A DNA stretch of 64,000 nucleotides, taken from positions 1 to 64,000 of the forward strand of contig NZ_JANCPR020000047.1 of the NCBI RefSeq assembly GCF_028657195.3, given 5' to 3'. Position numbers and translations under genes: made by a program. The notes under the pieces were generated by a model. It ran no database searches, had not been told where the DNA came from, and saw only the letters and a list, made by a program, of their open reading frames with translations. The stretch is from Streptomyces iconiensis. GTDB lineage: Bacteria; Actinomycetota; Actinomycetes; Streptomycetales; Streptomycetaceae. Below, piece by piece: positions 17,908 to 30,100 of the stretch (position 1 is the stretch's first letter; each line of letters opens with the position of its first letter).

Positions 17908-19346
17908 GCTCGTCGCACGCCCGTAACCTGATCGACGGCCAGTGGCACGACGGTCACGCCACCGGCACCTCCCTGGCCCCGGCCACCGGCCGGCCCCTGG
18001 GGACCTACGCCGACGCCGGAGCCGTCACCGCCCGCGCCGCGATCGACGCCGCCCAGAGTGCCTTCACCACCACCTCCTGGTCCCGCGACCGCACGGCCCG
18101 CTCCCGGGCCCTGGCCGAATGCGCCGACCGCATGGCCGCACGGCACAGCGCGTTGAGCGCTCTTCTGTCACAGGAGAACGGCAAGCGCCTGCCCGAGGCC
18201 GAGGGAGAGATCGGCGCGGCCATCGCCAAACTCCGCTACAACGCCGCCCTCGCCCTCACCGACACCGGCCGTGCGGCCGAAACCGTGCCCGGCAGCTACT
18301 CGTTCACGCTCCACCAGCCCGCCGGCGTCGCCGCCGTCATCGTGCCGTGGAACGCGCCCGTCATCCTCGCCGTGCGCTCCCTGGCACCGGCCCTCGCCGC
18401 CGGCTGCACCGCCGCGATGAAGATGCCGGCGCAGACAGCGCTCACCAACGGGCTGCTGTACGAGATCATCGCCGGGACCGAAGCCCTGCCGCCGGGCGTC
18501 GTCAACGCCTTCACGGAGTCCGGCAACACCGGCGCACCCTTGCTGGTCTCCGACCCCGGCACCGACGTCATCAGCTACACCGGATCGGCCACAGTGGGCC
18601 GCGTCATCATGGCGCAGGCCGCCCAGCACCTGAAGGCGTGCTCCCTGGAACTCGGCGGCAAGACACCCATGATCGTGTGCGACGACGCCGACCTGGACGC
18701 CGCGGTGCCCGTGCTCACCTCAGCCGTCACCACGTTCGCCGGCCAGTTCTGCATGGCGGGCAGCCGCATCCTTGTGCAGCGCGGCATCGCCGACGCCCTG
18801 CGTACCCGGATGGTCGCCGCCCTCGACGCCGTGGTGGTCGGCCCGGGCGACGAGCCCGCCACCACGATGGGACCGGTCATCGACCGCGCCGCCGCGCAGC
18901 GCATCGACACCCTCGTCACCGACGCGAGCGCCTACGGCACGGTGCTGGTACGCGGCGGACTCCTCAACCCTGAAGGTGAGGACGCCTACCTCAGGCCGAG
19001 CCTCGTCGAGGTCGAGGATCCGGCGGCACCACTGGTCCAGGAGGAGGTGTTCGGGCCGGTCGCCACCTTCGAGGTCTTCGACGACGAGGACGACGCCGTG
19101 CGCCGGGCCAACGCCACCGAATTCGGGCTCGCCGCGTCCGTGTGGAGCGGCGACGTGGACCGGCCCATGCGCGTGGCGGCCCGCCTCGACGCCGGAACCG
19201 TCTGGATCAACAACTGGGGCATCATCCATGACCAGTTCGAGGAGGGAGGCATGAAACGGAGCGGCGTCGGGCGTCTCAACGGCGCCCGCGGGCTGACCGA
19301 GTTCCAGGAGATCAAGCACCTGGTGCACACCGTGCGCGTCGAGTGA
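17904..19346 (+). CDS. NAD(P)-dependent aldehyde dehydrogenase
   Basis: Complete aldehyde dehydrogenase of 480 aa, oxidising an aldehyde to the carboxylate with NAD(P)+. Visible motifs are VPWNAPVILAVRSLAPALAA, YTGSATVGRVI (Rossmann loop), LELGGKTPMIVCDDADLDAA with the general-base Glu, and FAGQFCMAGSRILVQ with the catalytic Cys. Near the end come EEVFGPVATFEVF and GTVWINNW. It starts at GTG 17904, overlapping the TGA of the broken alcohol dehydrogenase (GTGA). The pairing suggests aromatic alcohol/aldehyde catabolism, but the substrate is not visible in the sequence. The gene itself seems intact. Confidence 0.9.
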   Translation: MSSSHARNLIDGQWHDGHATGTSLAPATGRPLGTYADAGAVTARAAIDAAQSAFTTTSWSRDRTARSRALAECADRMAARHSALSALLSQENGKRLPEAEGEIGAAIAKLRYNAALALTDTGRAAETVPGSYSFTLHQPAGVAAVIVPWNAPVILAVRSLAPALAAGCTAAMKMPAQTALTNGLLYEIIAGTEALPPGVVNAFTESGNTGAPLLVSDPGTDVISYTGSATVGRVIMAQAAQHLKACSLELGGKTPMIVCDDADLDAAVPVLTSAVTTFAGQFCMAGSRILVQRGIADALRTRMVAALDAVVVGPGDEPATTMGPVIDRAAAQRIDTLVTDASAYGTVLVRGGLLNPEGEDAYLRPSLVEVEDPAAPLVQEEVFGPVATFEVFDDEDDAVRRANATEFGLAASVWSGDVDRPMRVAARLDAGTVWINNWGIIHDQFEEGGMKRSGVGRLNGARGLTEFQEIKHLVHTVRVE

Positions 19347-20354
19347 ACCCGCTCTTCGACCGTCATCGCCCGGGCCACAGCGGCCCGGGCGGGGCGTCGG
19401 GCCCGTCGGACTCGTCGCCCACCCGCCACAGCGCAGCCACGAACCCCTCAGCCTGCCGGGCCCCACCCAGTGCGGCACGCATCCGGTCCATGACGGCACC
19501 GGTGCGGGCCCGGCCGGCGGCCACCCCGGCGTGCCCTCCTTCGTGAGATCGAGGAGCACGACCGCATTCGCCGCGAGGACAACAGCGTCCGCATCGAGCG
19601 GCCCGACGGCAGCCCGCCGCATCCCCATCGCCGACATCCGCGACCAGCGCCGCTCCTGCTGACACCAGGAGTCAGCGGATGTGGCCTTGCGGCAGGGCTC
19701 GACGAGAGTGGTTTCCGATGACCCACCACATGGAGTGCGTGGCGATCCCCGAACCGGCCGCGAAGGGCTCCTGACCTGCGCTTTTACTCGTGCGCCTTAT
19801 GTGCGTTGTGGGCGTCACAGGCGATATCTTGACGCTGAAATGACGCTCCTGACGCTCGTTGATCTTGATGCTTGACGGGTCGTCAGGTTGCCTCGTGGGC
19901 AGGTCGGGAGCTTCGTCGGGGTCTGTCGCAGGGCAAGCACTCGGCGAGGTTCTTGAAAAAGGGGCCTGCGGCGCCTGCATCCGGACGCGCCTCTCCCCAC
20001 CCGACTGCGAGTCCCTAGGGCGAAGTTGATCAGGGGTGACAGCGTCGGCTTGGGCGCGCTCTTCGACTTGAAGTCCACGATGGATTGCTCACCGGTATCG
20101 ATCCGGCGGATTCAGCCGGGGGCGCAGCGGGTCGAGCCGCATGGCATACGCCTCGGTCCGGTTCAGCCGATGTGCCTCATTGCTTCGGGCGCGGGCTGCC
20201 TGGCAGAAGCCCCGAATCTCGACGCTCGGCGAGTACTTTCGCATGCTGCTGCTCGCGTGCCCGGGCGATGGCTGTGTACCAGCGGCGGCGCTGCTCGACT
20301 TGGAGACCTTTCTGCTTCCGATCCTGACCTCCGCATCCGATCGGTCGGTGAACT
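19347..20354. other. Long stretch without an intact gene
   Basis: About 1 kb of mixed sequence. Minus-strand text near 20240-20320 (RRWYTAIARAREQQHAKVLA) and other short readable stretches look like remnants of unidentified genes. No start, motif or RNA gene could be supported. Confidence 0.3.
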
Positions 20355-20481
20355 CACCGTGAATACCGCGCCGGGCACGGCTGGCGCGGTGAACGTCGGA
20401 AACGCCGCCGCCGGCGGCGGCCAGGTGTCCAAGGCCAACGATTTCGCCTACGTCGCGGACGACGACGGAATCGGTGCCTGA
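20355..20481 (+). CDS. Possible short protein, 41 aa
   Basis: GTG 20355 begins a stretch rich in Ala, Gly, Asn and Asp (VNTAPGTAGAVNVGNAAAGG, then GQVSKANDFAYVADDDGIGA) ending at TGA. It is followed 11 bp later by a strong terminator hairpin, which favours real transcription. The ribosome site is weak and the frame also extends upstream, so it may be the 3' end of a longer lost gene. No family recognised. Confidence 0.3.
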
Positions 20482-20492
20482 CCGGTCTCAAG

Positions 20493-20530
20493 GCCGAGGA
20501 GGTCCCTCATACATGAGGGGCCTCCTCGGC
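20493..20530. terminator. Strong hairpin terminator
   Basis: A stem of 17 base pairs (one G-T wobble) with loop TACA: 20493-20509 pairs with 20514-20530. It lies between the short plus-strand frame ending at 20481 and the minus-strand gene ending at 20707, and could serve both directions. Confidence 0.75.
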
Positions 20531-20706
20531 GGAGTAGGGGTTCACCCGCACCCGTGGCCTGGCAGGGCACGTGGAGATCTGGTGGCGAGACCGGCACCAG
20601 GGGAGGCAGCCGGTATAGGCGCTCGTGTGGGTCGCATGAGGCGCCGGGACAGCGGTCGGCCCGGGACCACAGCAGGGGTCGGGGTCTCGGGCCTGGGCTT
20701 CGGCGG

Positions 20707-23700
20707 TCAGCCCATTGAGCGGTATCCGGCGAAGTTGTCGGAGGCGGTGGTCTTCTTCTCCGGCCCGTCGGCGGTGTGGTTGGCGAACATCCGCAGTCGG
20801 CCGCTGCCGGCGGTGGTGGCCCACAGGTCCAGGATGCCGTTGTTGTCGGCGTCGGGTGCGGCGGTGAAGAGGGGCACGGTGTCGGTGCCCCAGTTCCACC
20901 CGATGCGGGTGCGGTGCGCGGGGTTGCCGATACCGATGCCGTCGGGTTCGCCGCCGTCGTAGACGTACAGTTCGCCGCCGGACGCCTCGTCCCGTACGAG
21001 CAGGTCGGGGCGCCCGTCGCCGTTGAAGTCGCCGGGTGCGCCGAGGGTGAGACGGTCCATGCCGAGGTCGCCGATGAGGACGGGGTCGCGGGTGGTGTCG
21101 AGGTAGCCGCTGCCGTCCCCGTAGTACAGCCAGGCGAACTTCCCGTCGTTGACGATCAGGTCGGGGTGGCTGGCGGTGTCGGGCTCCCCGTCGCCGTCCA
21201 GGTCGAGGGCGCCGTCCATGTCGCCGATGGCGGCGATCTGTCTGGCGCCGTCCTTCCAGTGGTTGTTCTCGGGGTCCTGGACGGTGAGTTCGGAGCGCTG
21301 GTAGTCGCCGGTGCGGCAGGCGGTGCAGGCGAAGCCGAAGCCGTTGTTGGGGTGCAGCCACAGCCGGTGCGGGCCGTCCTTGCCGTCGGGCCGCAGCGCG
21401 ACGAGGTCTTCGTAGCCGTCGCCGCTCCAGTCGCCGCGGTGTGTGATCAGGGCGTCGTCCCAGGTGGTGTTGGAGGCGGGGCGTGAGTGGTCCTTGAGCG
21501 TGCCGTCGCCCTGACCCAGCCAGCGGTGCAGGACGCCCTTGCCGTCGATGCCCCACAGGTCGGCGTTGCCGTCGCCGTCGAGGTCGCCGTCCTTGTCGGG
21601 TTCGGACAGTCCGTTGGCGTAGAAGAGGTAGCTGCGGGTGTCCGAGCGGTTTCCGGCGCGGTCGACGCTGCGTACGTAGAGCTGCTGCGGTCCGGCCCAG
21701 GTGGGGGTGAGCTTCAGGGTGGCGTCGGCTCCCTCGGAAGGGGCCTCGACCTTGACGGGATCAGGCTTGGAGTCCATCCAGTGCTCGTAGGCGACGATGT
21801 CCTTCACGCCGTTGGCGGAGAGTGTGAAGGTGCCTTCGGCGCGGACCTCGCCGGTGGTGGCGGGCCAGCCCTCGTCGCCGTCGGGGAAGTCGGGCGAGCT
21901 GACGCCCGGCGGGGTGCTGGGCCGGTCGGGGTCGAAGACGAAGCGGCAGCCTGCCTTGCCCTTGGGGGTGTTCCACTCCGAGTACGCCTTGCCGTCCCAG
22001 GCGCGTACCTTCCAGGAGAAGTTGCCGTTCGCGACCTTCAGGTACGGCTTGAGCGCGGCGCGCGTGACCTTTGCCCTGGCTACGGAGCCGGATGGCACGG
22101 AGACGGTCTTCTCCACGACCAGTCCGCCGTCGGCGGTGTCCCGGTGGCCGGTGGGCCACAGGTGGAAGACGGCCTTGACGGTGCCGCCGTCGCGGTCCTT
22201 GACCTTGGCGTTCAGGGAGAAGTCGGTGTTGCCGATGGCGCCGTACGGCGCGGTGTCGCCGCAGCCCTTGCTGTTACGGGTGCTCACCGGCGAGGTGTCC
22301 AGACCCGAGGGGGTGTTGGGGCGCGTGTTGTAGGTGGTGGACAGGACGGCCGACTTGGCGGCGAACTTCTTCCACCCGTACACGTCCGACTCGTTCGTTG
22401 CCTTCAGCGCGAGTGTGACGGTCTTCCAGTGCTTGGCCGCCGCGTCCTTGGCCGCCTTGGTGGTGTTGAACGCGAGGTTCCCGGCGGGGCAGTTGCTGCC
22501 CCAGCCCTTGGCGTCGGTGACCGTATCCAGGGTGGCGCGCTTGGTCGGCTGCTTGTTCCAGGTGGTGCCCGGGCCCATGGCGGCGGTGCGCCACAGCTCG
22601 ATCTTCTTCTTGGTGCACGACCACGACCAGGTGTTCTTGATGCGGAACGTCGACTTGGAGACGATCTTGTCGGTGCTCCACAGGTTCTTGGTGTTCAGCC
22701 GGAAGTAGGAACGGCCCAGGCCACCCGTGTAGTTCTCGTACCCGGCGCGTGCCGTGGTGGTGCCGCCGTTGAAGCCGGACCCGTTGTAGTACGAGGAGTT
22801 GGGGTTCTTCTTGTAGGCGATCGTCCAGGAGTGCCGGGAGCCGGAGACGGACGGGTCGAGGTAGACGGGGTAGGTGGTGTCCTTCCCGGTCAGCAGCTCG
22901 GCGTCCGGGGTGAGCGAGAGAGCGTCGTTCCGTACCTCGACGCCCATGAGGGCATCCCGTGCCTCCGGGCCCGGCTCGGGGCCTTCGCTCCCGTCGCCGG
23001 GCGCGGCGGCCGAGCGTGCGCGGGTCGCGGGTGATCCGGTGCTGTCCCACATCCGCGGGGCGGGCGCGGTGAAGACCTCCTGGCTTGCCGGGTTGGTGGC
23101 ACGGATGTTGCCGTGGTCGTCCGCACCCACCTTCAGCCCGGTGGCCTTCAGGCCGAAGTCGAGCTTCTTGAGCTTCGGGTTCGCCGCCGCCTGCGCGTTC
23201 TTGACGGTCAGGAGCTGGCCGAATCCGGTGCTGTGTGCCTTGAGGGTGAGGTCGACGCCGTCCAGCACCTCGGGGTAGGTGACCGTGTCGCCCTCGACCT
23301 TCGCTTCGGGCAGCGTGCCGCCCCAGCTCAGTGCCATCGAACGGCCGTCGCGGACCACCGTGGCCAGCGGGCCCTTCCCGCCGGGGGAGAAGCGCATGCC
23401 GGTCTCTGTGGCGCGCGGGGAGTAGGTGCCGTCCTTGTTCTCCTTGAGGCCGGTGTCGATGTCGACCAGCTTGCCGCGCTGGGCGATCCACTGCGGTGTC
23501 GCGTAGGTGTCCTGCGTGAAGTCGCCCTCCGGGTTGGCGAACACCTGGGTGTACTCGGTGCGTTGGGAGCGCAGCTCCACCGGCTCGCCCTCGTCGGCGG
23601 CTCGTGCCAGGGCCCGCGATTCCTCCGGCGTATGCCTGGGGGCGGGTGCGGACGGCGGCGCCGCCGCCGCGTTGGGTGCGGCACTCAGCAGCGGTGCGGT

Positions 23701-23781
23701 GAGGGCGAGCACGAGCGTGGCGCCCATCGTTCTCGCCCGTCTCCGGTGTCTTCTTTCCGGCGTCCTACGGGTTTCTCTCAT
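20707..23781 (-). CDS. Secreted DNRLRE-domain and FG-GAP/VCBS repeat protein
   Basis: Exported protein of 1024 aa. A Sec signal peptide (basic start, then TMGATLVLALTAPLLSAAPN) is followed by a region common to RHS-associated proteins (EPVELRSQRTEYTQVFANPE). A DNRLRE-type beta domain comes next (NPNSSYYNGSGFNGGTTTAR, TFRIKNTWSW), then Ig-like modules (ANGVKDIVAYEHWMDSKPDP). The C-terminus has FG-GAP repeats with Ca-binding loops such as DGDLDGDGNADLWG, GDWSGDGYEDLVALRPDG and GDFNGDGRPDLLVRDEA. The start at 23781 follows GGAAAGGTG and is better than an upstream ATG. It is divergent from the giant RHS gene and probably works with it at the cell surface. Confidence 0.85.
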   Translation of the reverse strand: MRETRRTPERRHRRRARTMGATLVLALTAPLLSAAPNAAAAPPSAPAPRHTPEESRALARAADEGEPVELRSQRTEYTQVFANPEGDFTQDTYATPQWIAQRGKLVDIDTGLKENKDGTYSPRATETGMRFSPGGKGPLATVVRDGRSMALSWGGTLPEAKVEGDTVTYPEVLDGVDLTLKAHSTGFGQLLTVKNAQAAANPKLKKLDFGLKATGLKVGADDHGNIRATNPASQEVFTAPAPRMWDSTGSPATRARSAAAPGDGSEGPEPGPEARDALMGVEVRNDALSLTPDAELLTGKDTTYPVYLDPSVSGSRHSWTIAYKKNPNSSYYNGSGFNGGTTTARAGYENYTGGLGRSYFRLNTKNLWSTDKIVSKSTFRIKNTWSWSCTKKKIELWRTAAMGPGTTWNKQPTKRATLDTVTDAKGWGSNCPAGNLAFNTTKAAKDAAAKHWKTVTLALKATNESDVYGWKKFAAKSAVLSTTYNTRPNTPSGLDTSPVSTRNSKGCGDTAPYGAIGNTDFSLNAKVKDRDGGTVKAVFHLWPTGHRDTADGGLVVEKTVSVPSGSVARAKVTRAALKPYLKVANGNFSWKVRAWDGKAYSEWNTPKGKAGCRFVFDPDRPSTPPGVSSPDFPDGDEGWPATTGEVRAEGTFTLSANGVKDIVAYEHWMDSKPDPVKVEAPSEGADATLKLTPTWAGPQQLYVRSVDRAGNRSDTRSYLFYANGLSEPDKDGDLDGDGNADLWGIDGKGVLHRWLGQGDGTLKDHSRPASNTTWDDALITHRGDWSGDGYEDLVALRPDGKDGPHRLWLHPNNGFGFACTACRTGDYQRSELTVQDPENNHWKDGARQIAAIGDMDGALDLDGDGEPDTASHPDLIVNDGKFAWLYYGDGSGYLDTTRDPVLIGDLGMDRLTLGAPGDFNGDGRPDLLVRDEASGGELYVYDGGEPDGIGIGNPAHRTRIGWNWGTDTVPLFTAAPDADNNGILDLWATTAGSGRLRMFANHTADGPEKKTTASDNFAGYRSMG

Positions 23782-24123
23782 CACCTTTCCTTTTCTTCTT
23801 GTGCACATGGACAGAGAGGTAGTCGGAGCTCATGACTCACCGCTTGGGCAGATGGTTGTACTGGTAAACGAAAAAAATCAGCCAGAAGATAGGGAGTGAC
23901 TCTTTCCTCTCGCTCCGTCATGACTGCAGGTAAAGTTGGTTGGCGCAAGACACCTGTAAAGGATATAGAGCACTTTTGGCGCATTAGGGGAAGCGTTTCA
24001 TTGTCGCGTGGGCGCTATTTATAACGAAACGATCAACGATTCTTATTGGCCCTGGAAAATACCCGGAGCCGCTGCCTACGGTCCTTTCTGTTTTGTATAT
24101 GTGAAGACGGTAAAGGGGCTGGG
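23782..24123. promoter_or_regulatory. Divergent promoter region of the two large surface-protein genes
   Basis: The 342-bp gap between the two start codons is clearly richer in A/T than its surroundings (for example 23855-24115). It must hold the promoters of both genes. Short A/T-rich candidate -10 boxes occur, but none could be assigned with confidence. Confidence 0.45.
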
Positions 24124-27100
24124 ATGGGGCGGGCAGGGTCGGAGAACCGACGTGGCAGACGCACGGTCCGTGGCACGTGCGTGGCGCTCACCGCCATGCT
24201 CGTCACCGGGCTGCTCGGCGGGCCCGTCGCCATGGCGGCGTCACTGGAACTGCGGGACCTCCAAGAGCAGGACCCGGCCCCGGTCCGGCAGGTGACCCCG
24301 AAAAGATCCGACCGCACCGACGAGACGGCCGGCCACCCGTGGAAGCCGCAGCGCGGTGACTGGCCGCAAGCGGGCACGGCCGAGGGCGGCATACCCGGGC
24401 CCGGTGCCAAGGCGCGTTCACTGAAGGCCGGTTCACTCCCGCTGAAGCTGACCCCGGGCCCCCGCCGGGCCCGCACCGAGGCGGGCGGCCCCGCGCCGGC
24501 CCAGGGCTCCGAGCGCGCCCAGGCGCAGGTCCTGCCCCGCTCGGCCGCCGAGGCCGCCGGGGTGGACGGCGTGCTCCTCGCGGTCCGCGCGGAGGGACCG
24601 AAGACGGGTACCCGGACCGGCGCCAAGACGGGCGGCAAGACCGGCACCAGGACTGGTGCCAAGACCGAACTCGGCCTGGAGCTGGACTACTCCGGCTTCC
24701 GCGACCTGTACGGCGGTGGCTGGGCCTCCCGGCTCGCGCTCCACCGGCTGCCCGACTGTGCGCTCACCACCCCCGGCAAGCCCGGCTGTGCCCCCGGCCG
24801 CGCCCTGCCCACCCGTAACAACCCCCACGCCGCGACCCTTTCGGCCACCGTGCCCCTCACCATCCCCGGGACCGCCGAACCCACCCCCAAGACCGGTGCC
24901 GGCCGCGCACAGGCCGCCCCTCCCGTCGCCCCCGCCCCGGCCGGAAGCGCCGGCGCGGCCCGGACCGCGCCGCGCGAGGGCACGGTGCTGCTCGCCATGG
25001 CCGCCGACACCTCCGGATCCGCCGGTGACTTCTCCGCCACTCCTCTCTCGCCCTCGGGGAAGTGGACGGCGGGCGAGTCCGGCGGCGGGTTCGGCTGGAG
25101 CTACGACCTGGACACCCCCGAGGCGCCCGGCGGCCTGGAGCCCGAACTCTCCCTGGGTTACTCCTCACAGAGCATCGACGGCCGTACGGCGGCCACCAAC
25201 AACCAGGCCAACTGGGCGGGCGACGGCTGGTCCCTGTCACCCGGCTTCATCGAGCGCCGCTACACGGCCTGCGAGGACGACAGGAAGGACAACGGCAAGG
25301 AGGGCAACAACCCCTCCTCCAAGGTCGGCGACCAGTGCTGGAAGAAGGACAACGCCACGCTGTCGCTGGGCGGTTCCTCCAGCGAACTGGTCAAGCTGAA
25401 AGGCGACGGCGCCGGCAGCGAGTGGCGCAAGCAGGACGACGACGGCACCCGCGTCGCCCAGCTCGCCTCCTCCGAGCGCGGCAACGGCGACAACAACGGC
25501 GAGTACTGGCGCGTGACCACCCCGGACGGCATCCGCTACTACTTCGGCTACAACAGGCTGCCCGGCTGGACCAGCGGCAAGGAAGAGACCAACTCCGTCT
25601 TCACAGCGCCGGTCTTCGGCAACCACGCGGGCGAGCCCTGCCACGCCTCCGCGTTCAAGGACTCCTGGTGCCAGCAGGGGTGGCGGTGGAACCTCGACTA
25701 CGTCGTCGACCCGCACGCCAACGCCATGGCCTACTACTGGGCCAAGGAGTCCAACTACTACGCCCGCAACGTCAACGACACCACCGGCAAGGGCACCCCG
25801 ACCGCCTACACCCGCGGCGGCTACCTCAAGCGCGCCGAGTACGGCCTGCGCTCGGGTTCCGTGTACAGCGAGAAGGCCGCGGCCAAGGCCGACTTCACCG
25901 TCGCCGAGCGCTGCCTGCCCACCAGCTCCTTCGACTGCGCCACCGCGAAGTTCACCAAGGCCAACGCCGCCAAGTGGCCCGACGTCCCCTTCGACCAGCA
26001 CTGCAAGAAGGGTGACGACTGCAAGGGCAACGCCTCCCCGTCTTTCTGGTCCCGCAAGCGGCTCACCGAGATCACCTCCTCCGCGCTGGTGAACGACGCC
26101 TACCAGAAGGTCGACTCCTGGAAGCTGGCCCACTCCTTCCCCTCCACCGGAGACGGCACGGCACCGCCCCTATGGCTGAAGTCGATCACCCGCACCGGGC
26201 ACACCGGCAGCACGTCCCTCACGATGCCCGCCGTCACCTTCCGCGGCCAGCAACTCCCCAACCGCGTCGAAGGCGCCGTCGACCCCATCCCCCCGTACAA
26301 CCGCTACCGCGTGCACGCCATCGACACCGAGACCGGCGGCACGGTCGGCGTCACCTACTCCGAACCGGACTGCAAGGCCGGCTCCCTGCCCAAGCCGGCC
26401 TCCAACACCAAACGCTGCTACCCCGTCATCTGGTCACCACCGGACGCGCCGGCAGCCGACTGGGAACCGTACGAGGACTGGTTCCACGCCTACGTCGCCG
26501 ACGAGGTCATCGAGACCGACAACACCGCCGGAGCCCCGGCCCAGCACACCTCCTACACCTACCTTGGCGGCATGGCCTGGGCCAAGGACGAGGACGAGTT
26601 CACCAAGGCCAAGCACCGCACCTACGGCGACCGGCGCGGATACGCCCGGGTCCGCACGGTCACCGGCACAGCCGACGACACCCGCACTCGCAGCGAGGCC
26701 CGCTACTTCCGCGGCATCGACGGCGCGAAAGTGGTCGACTCGGAGGGCCACGAGGTCACCGACCGGCCACAGTTCGCCGGCCAGACCCGTGAGGAAGCCA
26801 CCTTCGACGGAATCAACGGCAAGCTGACCGAGGCCACCTCCAGCACGCCCTGGCGCTCGGCGCCCACCGCCAGCCAGACCAGGCCGGGACTGCCCGCGCT
26901 GGAGGCCCGGCACACCGGTGTCCAGAAGGAGAGCAGCCGGGAGGTCATCAGCGGCGGCAAGACCCGCCGCGCGGAGACCACCCGCACCTTCGACTCGTAC
27001 GGGATGGTCACCTCCGAGTCCGACACCGGCGACACGTCCGTGAACGGCGACGAGGAGTGCACCAGAACCACGTACGTCCGCAACACCGACAAGAACATCC

Positions 27101-30100
27101 TCGACCTCGTCGCCGAGGAGAAGACGGTCGCCACCCCGTGCGGCGCCACGGCGAAGCCCGACGACCTGGTCTCGCTCAGCCGCACATACTTCGACGGCGC
27201 CGACAAGCTCGACGCCACCCCCACCAAGGGCGATGTGACGCGGACCGACGAGACCGATGACAAGGGCACCGGCACCCTCACCACCGGGACGGCCACCCAC
27301 GACCGTTACGGCCGCGAGCTGACCAGCACGGACGCCGCGGGACACACATCCAGCACCGCCTACACCCCGGCCACCGGGCAGGCCCCGGCCAAGACCGTCG
27401 CCACCAATGCTCTCGGTCACACCCAGACCACCCACCTCGACCCCCGGCGAGGCGCCACCACCGCGACCGTGGACGCCAACGGCAAGCGCACCGACCTCAC
27501 CTATGACGCACTCGGCCGCACCACCCAGGCGTGGGATCCGGGCTGGCCCAAGGCGGATCACGCCGCCCAGCCTTCGGCGTCGTTCGCCTACGCCGTCAGC
27601 AAGGACAAGCCGACCGTCGTCAGCACCAAGACCCTGCGCTCGGACGGCACTTACGCCTCGGCGTACGCCTTCTACGACGGGCTGCTGCGCGAGCGCGAGT
27701 CCCAGGCACCGGCCACCGGCAGCGTCGACGGGCGCGTCGTCACCGAGACCCTGTACGACACCCTCGGCCGGGCCTGGAAGAGCTACAGCCCCTACTACGC
27801 CGAGGGCAAGCCCTCCGCCACCCTGGTCACCGCGAACGACGCGAAGATCCCGACCTCGACCCTGACCCGCTACGACGGAGCCGGCCGCACTGTCGCGGAG
27901 ATCCAGCAGAAGTACGGTGACGAGACCCGCCGCACCACCACTCAGTACGACGGCGACCGCACCACCGTCATCCCGCCCAAGGGCGGCACCGCCACCACCG
28001 AGGTGACCGACATCCACGACCGCGTTACCGAGCGGCTCTCCTACACGAACGCCGACCGCACCGAGTCCGTCAAGGCCACCACGGCCTACGGAAAGCACGG
28101 CGAACAGACCCGCTTCACCGACGCGGCGGGCAACACCTGGAAGTGGACGTACGACGCGCGCGGCCGGCAGATCACCGCTGACGACCCCGACAAGGGCGTC
28201 ACCACCACCACGTACGACTCGCTCGACCAGCCGGTGAAGACCACCGACGCCCGCGGCATCACCCTCACCACCAGCTACGACGCATTGGGCAGGCAGACGG
28301 CCCTGAAGGAAGGCAGCACCGTCCGCGCCGCCTGGAGCTACGACAAGGCGGCCAAGGGACAGCCCGACAGCGAGACCCGCTATGACAAGGACGCCGCCTA
28401 CACCTCGACCGTCGTCGGCTACAACGACCGCTACCAGCCCACGTCGACGACGATGAAGATCCCCTCGGCGGAAGGGGATCTGGCGGGCAGCTACACCTGG
28501 AAGTACCTCTACGACCAGGCAACCGGTGCCCGCACCCGTGTGGACCAGCCCGCCATCGGCGGGTTGCCCGCCGAACGCCTCGCCACCAGCTACACCCCCG
28601 AGGGCCTGCCCAAGTCCCTGTCGGCGGGTGGCGTCCCGCTGGTGGGCAAGACCACCTACGACACCCTCTCGCATCCGGTGCGTACGGAGCAGGGCCTCAA
28701 CGGCCGCAAGGTCTACGAGACCCGCAACTGGGACGAACACACCGGCCAGTTGACCCGTGCCACCGTCGACGGCCAGGTCGCCCTGCGCATCGAGGACACC
28801 CGCTACACCTACGACCCCGCGGGCAACACCACCCGCGTCGCCGCCACCTCCAGCCAGGACGAGGCCGCCACCCACGACGTCCAGTGCTTCACCACCGACG
28901 CACTCCAGCGCCTGACCGCCGCCTGGACCACCGCCGATCCCGGCCAGTCCTGCGCCACGGCCCCGGAGAAGAAGAACGTCGGCGGCTCCGACCCCTACTG
29001 GCAGTCCTTCGCCTACGACAAGGCGGGCAACCGTACGAAGGAGACCCGGCACGCACTCGGCGCGGCGGGGGCGAGTGCCGGTGGTGAGGGCGCGGCGGAC
29101 ACGGTCCGCACCTACGCCTACGGCACCCCCGGCGGAAAGGCTCCCAACACGTTGCGCTCGGTGGCCACGACCGGCAGCGGTGAGGCCGACGAGTACGGCA
29201 CCGAGACCTTCGGGCACGACGAGGCGGGCAACACCCTCTCCCGCAAGGGCGGCTCGCATGATCAGAACATGACCTGGGACGCGGAGGGCCGTCTGGAGAC
29301 GGTCACCGAGGCCGGAGCCACCACCAGCTACCTCTACACCGCGGGCGGTGACCGCCTGGCGGCCCGTAATGCCGGGGCGGGCACCACCCTCTACCTTCCC
29401 GAGGGCAACGAACTGACCGCCCACGACGGCCAGATATCCGGCACCCGCTACTACACCCACGGTGACCGCACCATCGCCACCCGCGTCACCGGCCAGGGCA
29501 TCTCCTACCTCTTCTCCGACCAGCAGGGCACCGCCATGGTCGCGGTCGCCTTCGGCACAAGCCAGATGGTCACCCGCCGCAAGCAACTCCCCTTCGGCGG
29601 CCCGCGCAACGGCGCCGTCTCCGGCGGCGGAAAGGGATGGCCCGGAAGCCGGGGCTTCGCCGGCGGGAAGACCGATCCCACTGGTACCACCCACCTCGGA
29701 GCCCGGGAATACGACCCAGACCTTGGCCGCTTCCTCTCCGTTGATCCGTACCTGATCGCCTCTGACCAGCGCCAGCACAACCCCTACCAGTACGGCGGCA
29801 ACAACCCCGCCACCTTCTCCGACCCCAGCGGCGAAGCCCTGATGGAATGCGTCAGCGGCCAGTACAACTGCTCCTACGGCAGAGGCGGCCGGATCAAGAA
29901 GGTCACCTTCGGCAAGAACTACAAAAAAGTCACCCGCGCCGTCGGCGGCACCATCTCCCGCAACTACTGGGCCCAACGCGCCAACAAGAACTACCGCCAC
30001 GTCTACCGCCACGGCCACGGCACCACCCGCCCCACCGCCCGCCAACTCTCCCGCGGCGCCAGCTACGCGGCAGCCCAACGCCGAGCAGCGGTCGCCAAAG

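Noticed and set aside
20355-20481. Ribosomal peptide (RiPP) precursor
   Set aside because: The short Ala/Gly/Asn-rich frame before a terminator looks precursor-like, but it has no Cys or recognised leader and no modifying enzyme nearby.
21487-23034. Long plus-strand open frames opposite the FG-GAP protein gene
   Set aside because: Same composition effect. No domain pattern or ribosome site, while the minus strand has a signal peptide and calcium-loop repeats.
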